Source: Heterohyrax brucei (lineage: Eukaryota; Chordata; Mammalia; Hyracoidea; Procaviidae). Taken from it: a DNA stretch of 64,000 nucleotides. A model generated the notes under the pieces. That model was not told the DNA's origin and did no database searches. It saw only the letters and a program-made list of their open reading frames with translations. The translations under genes were made by a program, and so were the position numbers. The DNA is taken from NCBI GenBank assembly GCA_028571685.1, contig CM053143.1, positions 315,001 through 379,000 on the forward strand, read 5' to 3'. Below, one piece after another: positions 61,301 to 64,000 of the stretch (positions within the stretch are counted from its first letter, which is position 1; every line of letters starts with the position of its first letter).

Positions 61301-62413
61301 TGACTGTGTTGGCTACATGGTTGGAGGAGGGGCTGAAGGTTTATCATAGCGGAGATACTTGAGAGATGTTAGTAATTTTATTCTTTTACTGTAATAAAAC
61401 AATAAAATTAAAAAAAAGAAAAAGAAAGAACTTGGGAATTCTAAATACACCTGCCTAAGTCTTTTTCTGATAACACTCTAAATACATAATGTTGAGTGCT
61501 AATCAAGAAAATTACATCTATGCTATTGGTAGTATTAACAACAAACTTGAAGGGTTGAATGTGATATTTAAATACATTAACTATTTTTCTCTGAATCTCA
61601 TGTAACATTTTCTAAAACGTATTATTCAAAAAAATACCACAAAATACCTTTTGCTGGGTAGAATATAAAAAGACTGCAAAATCCTTTTCTGTATGAGCCC
61701 AAATAAAATACAAAGTCTTAAGAAAGGAAGCTTGTATAAAGTTTTTCTCCTAATAACATTTATAAACTTTAAGGAGAAAAGGTACTTACAGATTTAGAAA
61801 CATTTTTTGCTGTTATATTTTCATAAACTTCAGTGGTATATTTTGTTTCTTTAAAAACATCTATAATCTCATTTAAACCAAATGAAGAAGTAAATAAATT
61901 AGCAAAAAACGGCTTGGATTATTCACGTATTACAAAGGAAGATATTCTCCAAGGAAATTAAGTGTTAACCATCATTCTTGATAAAACCAAAAAACCAAAC
62001 CCACTGCCATCAAGTTAATTCCGACTCACAGCAATCCTATGGGAGGGTCGAATTGCCCCCAGAGTTTCTAGGGAGCACCTGATGGATTCAAACTGCTGAC
62101 TTTTTTGTTAGCAGCCATTGCACTTAACCACTACACCACCAAGGTTTCCTCATTCCTGAGAGCACTACTTTATTCTGTGGGTACTGGCAGTTTTATGTAA
62201 ATTAGTTGTACTGCTTTTCCTTTCTTAAATCTGTTCATTTCTACCTGATACACGGCTGCCCTTATATCATCTGCTTTGTCAGGCTTCATGCTCTGTTTCT
62301 GCGAGGTCTTTTGGTCCAAGACTTTCAAAGTCCCTAGATACTCAGAAGAGGTAGCTGCCAATGGAGTTTTCTTTACAGAACCAGGTTTCTTTAAAAATGT
62401 GGAAGTCATTAAT
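52274..62413 (-). CDS. MAP9: MAP9 (microtubule-associated protein 9 / ASAP), six 3'-most coding exons
   Basis: Six exons join in frame, in transcript order: 62413-62245, 61056-60967, 58695-58534, 58385-58240, 58068-57936 and 52396-52274. Together they encode 273 residues and a TAA stop. All five internal introns are GT/AG and the phases agree. The protein is very rich in Lys and Glu, with near-continuous heptad-like charged helix and the repeated pattern FE.WK / VEKW / YERWL. The C terminus is the proline-rich PPPWSPPSRTVFSKVF. This matches the C-terminal part of vertebrate MAP9 as I remember it. MAP9 binds microtubules and acts in interphase arrays and the mitotic spindle; its C-terminal half carries the coiled-coil and microtubule-associating region. 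Family members are about 650 residues, so roughly the first 58% is missing beyond the right window edge. No frameshift or internal stop is seen, so the gene looks functional. Confidence 0.95.
53085..53340 (-). mobile_element. ancient L1 (L1M-type) remnant in MAP9 intron
   Basis: Antisense old L1 3' ORF2: ACTGATTTATTCACCGGTTT, AAACAATGCTGCTGTCAACA, then GGATACACAGGGAGTGAAAT. It is in the MAP9 sense orientation. Confidence 0.7.
53341..56242. other. MAP9 intron sequence, unassigned
   Basis: Central part of the 5.5-kb last intron. No exon with matching MAP9 homology and no repeat family that I can name. Confidence 0.5.
56243..56788 (+). mobile_element. RTE LINE 3' fragment in MAP9 intron
   Basis: AAGACCAACAAGCAACATCA, GTCAAGAAATCAAATGACAT, GACTTCCAGAACAAACAAAT, TCTGTCTTGGAAGAAGTACA and GGTCCCTGGAGAAGGACATC in RTE order. 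The terminal tail is missing. Antisense to MAP9. Confidence 0.9.
56835..57600 (+). mobile_element. ancient L1 (L1M-type) remnant, interrupted
   Basis: AACAAATGAAAAGATACTCA, then, after interruptions, CACAGCAATTCCACACTAGA, GGTAAATAAATCATGGCAAG and TATGAAAAGAGGACAAAAAT. Broken by a 23-base A run at 56950 and a short L1 tail at 57085-57170. Confidence 0.65.
57085..57170 (-). mobile_element. very short L1 3'-end insertion
   Basis: A T tract, then CTGAGTGAAAACGTACATTC, TGTATAAATTTACATGCCCA and CCTATATGCAGCATCCACTG: only the last 80 or so bases of the lineage L1 3'UTR. Confidence 0.85.
57797..57872 (+). mobile_element. AfroSINE tail fragment next to MAP9 exon e
   Basis: GTACGGTCACTACGAGTCAC, then GTCGAGTCAACGGCAGGGAG and GGTTTGGCTTGGG. 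It ends about 60 bp downstream (MAP9 sense) of the exon at 57936. Confidence 0.8.
57936..58068 (-). CDS. MAP9: MAP9 coding exon e
   Basis: 133 nt. The first G completes the Trp codon begun in the previous exon, and 44 further codons end in phase 0. The acceptor is TGCATAG and the donor CTG|GTAGGT. It encodes NEKKAAFFKQKEKEK and ends DEYERWL. It is followed by a 5.5-kb intron before the terminal exon. Confidence 0.94.
58240..58385 (-). CDS. MAP9: MAP9 coding exon d
   Basis: 146 nt. It starts in phase 0 and ends with the first two bases (TG) of a Trp codon. The acceptor is ATTTTAG and the donor ATG|GTAATC. It encodes AFEKWKEKKTEYLKEKSKK and ends DNLTAVEK(W). The Trp-centred motif FEKWK resembles FEAWK in the preceding exon and VEKW at its own end, so the coiled coil shows a loose internal repeat. 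Confidence 0.94.
58534..58695 (-). CDS. MAP9: MAP9 coding exon c
   Basis: 162 nt, 54 residues, phase 0 at both ends. The acceptor is AAAATAG and the donor CAA|GTATTC. It encodes KRVAKREEALASFEAWK, then an almost purely Lys/Glu/Ala helix, then REALQ. It is the first of three exons packed into 760 bp with introns of only 148 and 171 nt, so these three are likely spliced as a unit. Confidence 0.94.
58696..59904. other. MAP9 intron sequence, unassigned
   Basis: No repeat or exon recognised. The minus frame at 59482-59841 has no MAP9 similarity. Confidence 0.5.
59905..60085 (-). mobile_element. MIR SINE in MAP9 intron
   Basis: ACAGCAACTCTATAGGTAAG, AATGAAATGGAGAAACAAAG and CTTAAGTAACTTGCTCAAAG in reverse MIR order. 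Confidence 0.85.
60086..60966. other. MAP9 intron sequence, unassigned
   Basis: Nothing recognised. Confidence 0.5.
60967..61056 (-). CDS. MAP9: MAP9 coding exon b
   Basis: 90 nt, 30 residues, phase 0 at both ends. The acceptor is CTTACAG and the donor CAG|GTATTA. It encodes DWLEKKNVYLHEIHRIKRI and ends in RIQNEQ, matching the conserved start of the MAP9 microtubule-associating helix. Human MAP9, from memory, has Glu where the first residue here is Asp. The exon sits alone between introns of about 1.2 kb and 2.3 kb. Confidence 0.94.
61141..61425 (+). mobile_element. L1 3' fragment with internal deletion in MAP9 intron
   Basis: ATGCTATGATAAAAACAATG, ACATCTCATAACATGGTCTC and TTTTGTATGAGACCCCTGTT, then a much shortened 3'UTR and an A-rich end. 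Antisense to MAP9. Confidence 0.82.
61984..62150 (-). mobile_element. AfroSINE in MAP9 intron
   Basis: Reverse copy: AACCAAACCCACTGCCATCA, CGACTCACAGCAATCCTATG, CTTAACCACTACACCACCAA. Its head ends about 95 bp from MAP9 exon a. Confidence 0.93.
62245..62413 (-). CDS. MAP9: MAP9 coding exon a (first in window)
   Basis: 169 nt. The acceptor is TTTTCAG before 62413 and the donor is CAG|GTAGAA after 62245. The first base completes an Arg codon from the exon upstream, outside the window. The exon then encodes 56 residues beginning LMTSTFLKKPG and ending DDIRAAVYQ. It includes the conserved block YLGTLKVLDQK. The serine/threonine-rich start is the linker before the charged coiled-coil region. It ends in phase 0. 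Confidence 0.93.
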
Positions 62414-62778
62414 CTGAAAAGATCCAATAAAGACCAAATATTACAACTGTATTGTGTAGAAAAGAGATCCACTAGAATTTACAACTAATAAACCCAGAAT
62501 ACTACATTATAATTATCTTAAAAATGGTATAGATAAAAGAGTACTTTAGTGTCTTTTTTTCAGGATACAAGCAGTCCCTATTCAACATCATTTAAATTAT
62601 GTGCCTGTAAGTTATACAGCTCTAAAATAACTGTTCTTTTTGTATACTTGTAATGAGAACATCTTTTAAAAACTCAGGTTCACTGGAAAAGTCGTAACAA
62701 AGTAGAGTTTAATCATTCTTTTAATAATCTTGCTGCATTTTGTTACATAAACAATTGTGTTAGACAGCACTAGCTGAA

Positions 62779-62850
62779 CTCTGCTTTAGTGAGCTAGCTA
62801 GTGCTGCTCTAACAAATTCCAAATGTAAAGTTGGAAAGAAAAATAACCTG
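62779..62850 (-). mobile_element. MaLR-type LTR end fragment
   Basis: TGCTTTAGTGAGCTAGCTAG, then GTGCTGCTCTAACAAATTCC, is the reverse complement of the LTR 3' end seen in copies A and B. Confidence 0.6.
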
Positions 62851-62865
62851 TATTTTAGAGGTCAG

Positions 62866-63055
62866 TGGAAAATCTGGCCCAACATCTGTTTTAGTAAATA
62901 AAGTTATACTGCAACACAGCTGTGTGCATTCATTTACATATTGTCAATGGCTGCTTTCCTACAACGGCAGAGTTCATTAGTTACAACACAGACTGTACAG
63001 CCCAAAGGCTAAAATAAGAAATATCTGACCCTGAAGAGAAAATCTGTCAACCCTG
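62866..63055. mobile_element. hAT-type non-autonomous DNA transposon
   Basis: AGTAAATAAAGTTATACTGC, AACACAGCTGTGTGCATTCA, TTTACATATTGTCAATGGCT and CTACAACGGCAGAGTTCATT follow an old, widespread mammalian hAT element. In the MAP9 intron upstream of exon a. Confidence 0.75.
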
Positions 63056-63339
63056 TTCTATGTAATTAAAGACAATTTGATTAATGAGAATTTTAAAAAT
63101 CCAGAAGATTTCTATTAGCGTTTGAGTTCGGCATACATTATCACTAGCATACACAAAGCTATCAGTTATTACATAAACAAAGTAAGTTCACAGAACCTGA
63201 AGCTTTTCTATATATCTTTCCCTTCCTCTTCAAACAAAGATTACACTGGACTATAAAGAAAAAAGAAACACTCAGTAAGAGTGTGCTTCTTAGTTCAGTC
63301 AGATACATAAAACCAAATGAGCAGGTACTGTCCACAGAT

Positions 63340-63532
63340 AGGATGAACGGATCAGGTAGGAAGGGACAGAAGCTGGCTGAATGGACATAGGAAGCCCAGG
63401 GTGGAAAGGGGGAGTGTGCTGTCACATTATAAGGATTGTAACTAATGTCATATAACAAGACAGGTAAACATTTTTGTATGAAAAATTAATTTGAGCTGAC
63501 AGCTTTCACCTAAAGCTAAGTAATAATAAAAA
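63340..63532 (+). mobile_element. older-family L1 3'UTR end
   Basis: AGGAAGGGACAGAAGCTGGC, GGAGTGTGCTGTCACATTAT and CATTTTTGTATGAAAAATTA parallel 45160-45310. Confidence 0.8.
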
Positions 63533-63880
63533 GGTACATTTTCTCATGCACTTAGTAAGATGTATAATGCTGAAATTAAGCTTTATTACGGTATCTACAG
63601 CACCATGAAAAACAGGAGGAAGAAGCTGTAGCTCCACAGTAGCACAGATACGAGGAATCCCTAATGACTGAAGTTAGGAAAGAAGAAAAATGCCCCTGAA
63701 GAACTAAAATTCTGGAGATGAAAAGGTACTGCATAAACATTCCACACATTTAAACAATAAACCAGTTACAGGTATATCCATTTTATTAATTTTTTTCTTT
63801 ATTAAAATATATAATATAGTGAGGGATTTTATTACCTCAATCTCATGACAGAAATGACTAAAAAAAAGCAAAAACGACCT
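63533..63880. other. MAP9 intron sequence, unassigned
   Basis: AT-rich; nothing recognised and no MAP9 exon. Confidence 0.5.
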
Positions 63881-64000
63881 GTCATCCATTGGGCTAGACT
63901 GTAATTCTCAATGTGATTATCCATTATTTTTTCATCTGATGTGATTTTCCTATGAGTTGAAATCCTACCTTTATGATGTTATTTAGCAGCAGTTATACTG
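63881..64000 (+). mobile_element. MaLR-type LTR, cut by the window edge (copy G)
   Basis: TGTCATCCATTGGGCTAGAC, then TCATCTGATGTGATTTTCCT and ACCTTTATGATGTTA match the proximal part of copies C and E in reverse complement. A short deletion lies near its start. Confidence 0.65.

Noticed and set aside
63704-63889. Minus-strand frame MDDRSF... as a possible upstream MAP9 exon with a GAG|GTAATA donor
   Set aside because: Only a few residues resemble MAP9, the rest does not match, and part of it overlaps an LTR fragment.

Overview
This is nuclear DNA from a placental mammal, almost certainly an afrotherian and most likely an elephant or another paenungulate. The evidence is the repeat content. 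About twenty copies or fragments of the tRNA-derived AfroSINE are present. Several RTE (BovB-like) LINE copies end in the same 3' tail as that SINE. There is also a lineage-type L1, MaLR-type LTRs, and older MIR, hAT and L1M remnants. I see no bacterial genes, CRISPR arrays, tRNA or rRNA genes, and no evidence for an undescribed system.

The only host gene I can support lies on the minus strand at the right end: the last six coding exons of MAP9 (microtubule-associated protein 9, also called ASAP). They run from 62413 down to a stop codon at 52274. Every junction is GT/AG, the phases fit together, and the joined exons encode 273 residues to the stop. The 5' exons lie beyond the right edge.

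Positions 1 to about 50300 are intergenic or downstream DNA made mostly of nested transposons. 1-9125 holds a 5'-truncated L1 with a 14-bp target-site duplication, an antisense L1 tail inside an ancient L1, a MIR, and a SINE cluster. 9126-14609 is an L1 split by 5' inversion (twin priming). 14740-22178 is a full-length but dead L1 with a duplicated 5'UTR unit, a large inverted repeat between its ORFs, and a solo LTR with a GAAAC target duplication. 23503-26358 is an RTE on the minus strand.

26536-39068 is one plus-strand RTE interrupted by an LTR and by an older full-length L1 (27978-38548). That L1 holds a younger L1 tail, several LTRs, RTE sequence and SINEs, giving at least four levels of nesting. 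39085-50290 contains another L1 5' part, ERV-type LTRs and internal sequence, an L1 tail split by RTE, and a SINE-dense stretch just downstream of MAP9.

Positions 50300-64000 are the MAP9 3' flank, exons and introns, with a lower density of mostly old repeats. All coding-looking frames outside MAP9 are transposon remnants. Repeat family names are from memory of family sequences, without a database search, and element ends are approximate unless a target duplication is given.
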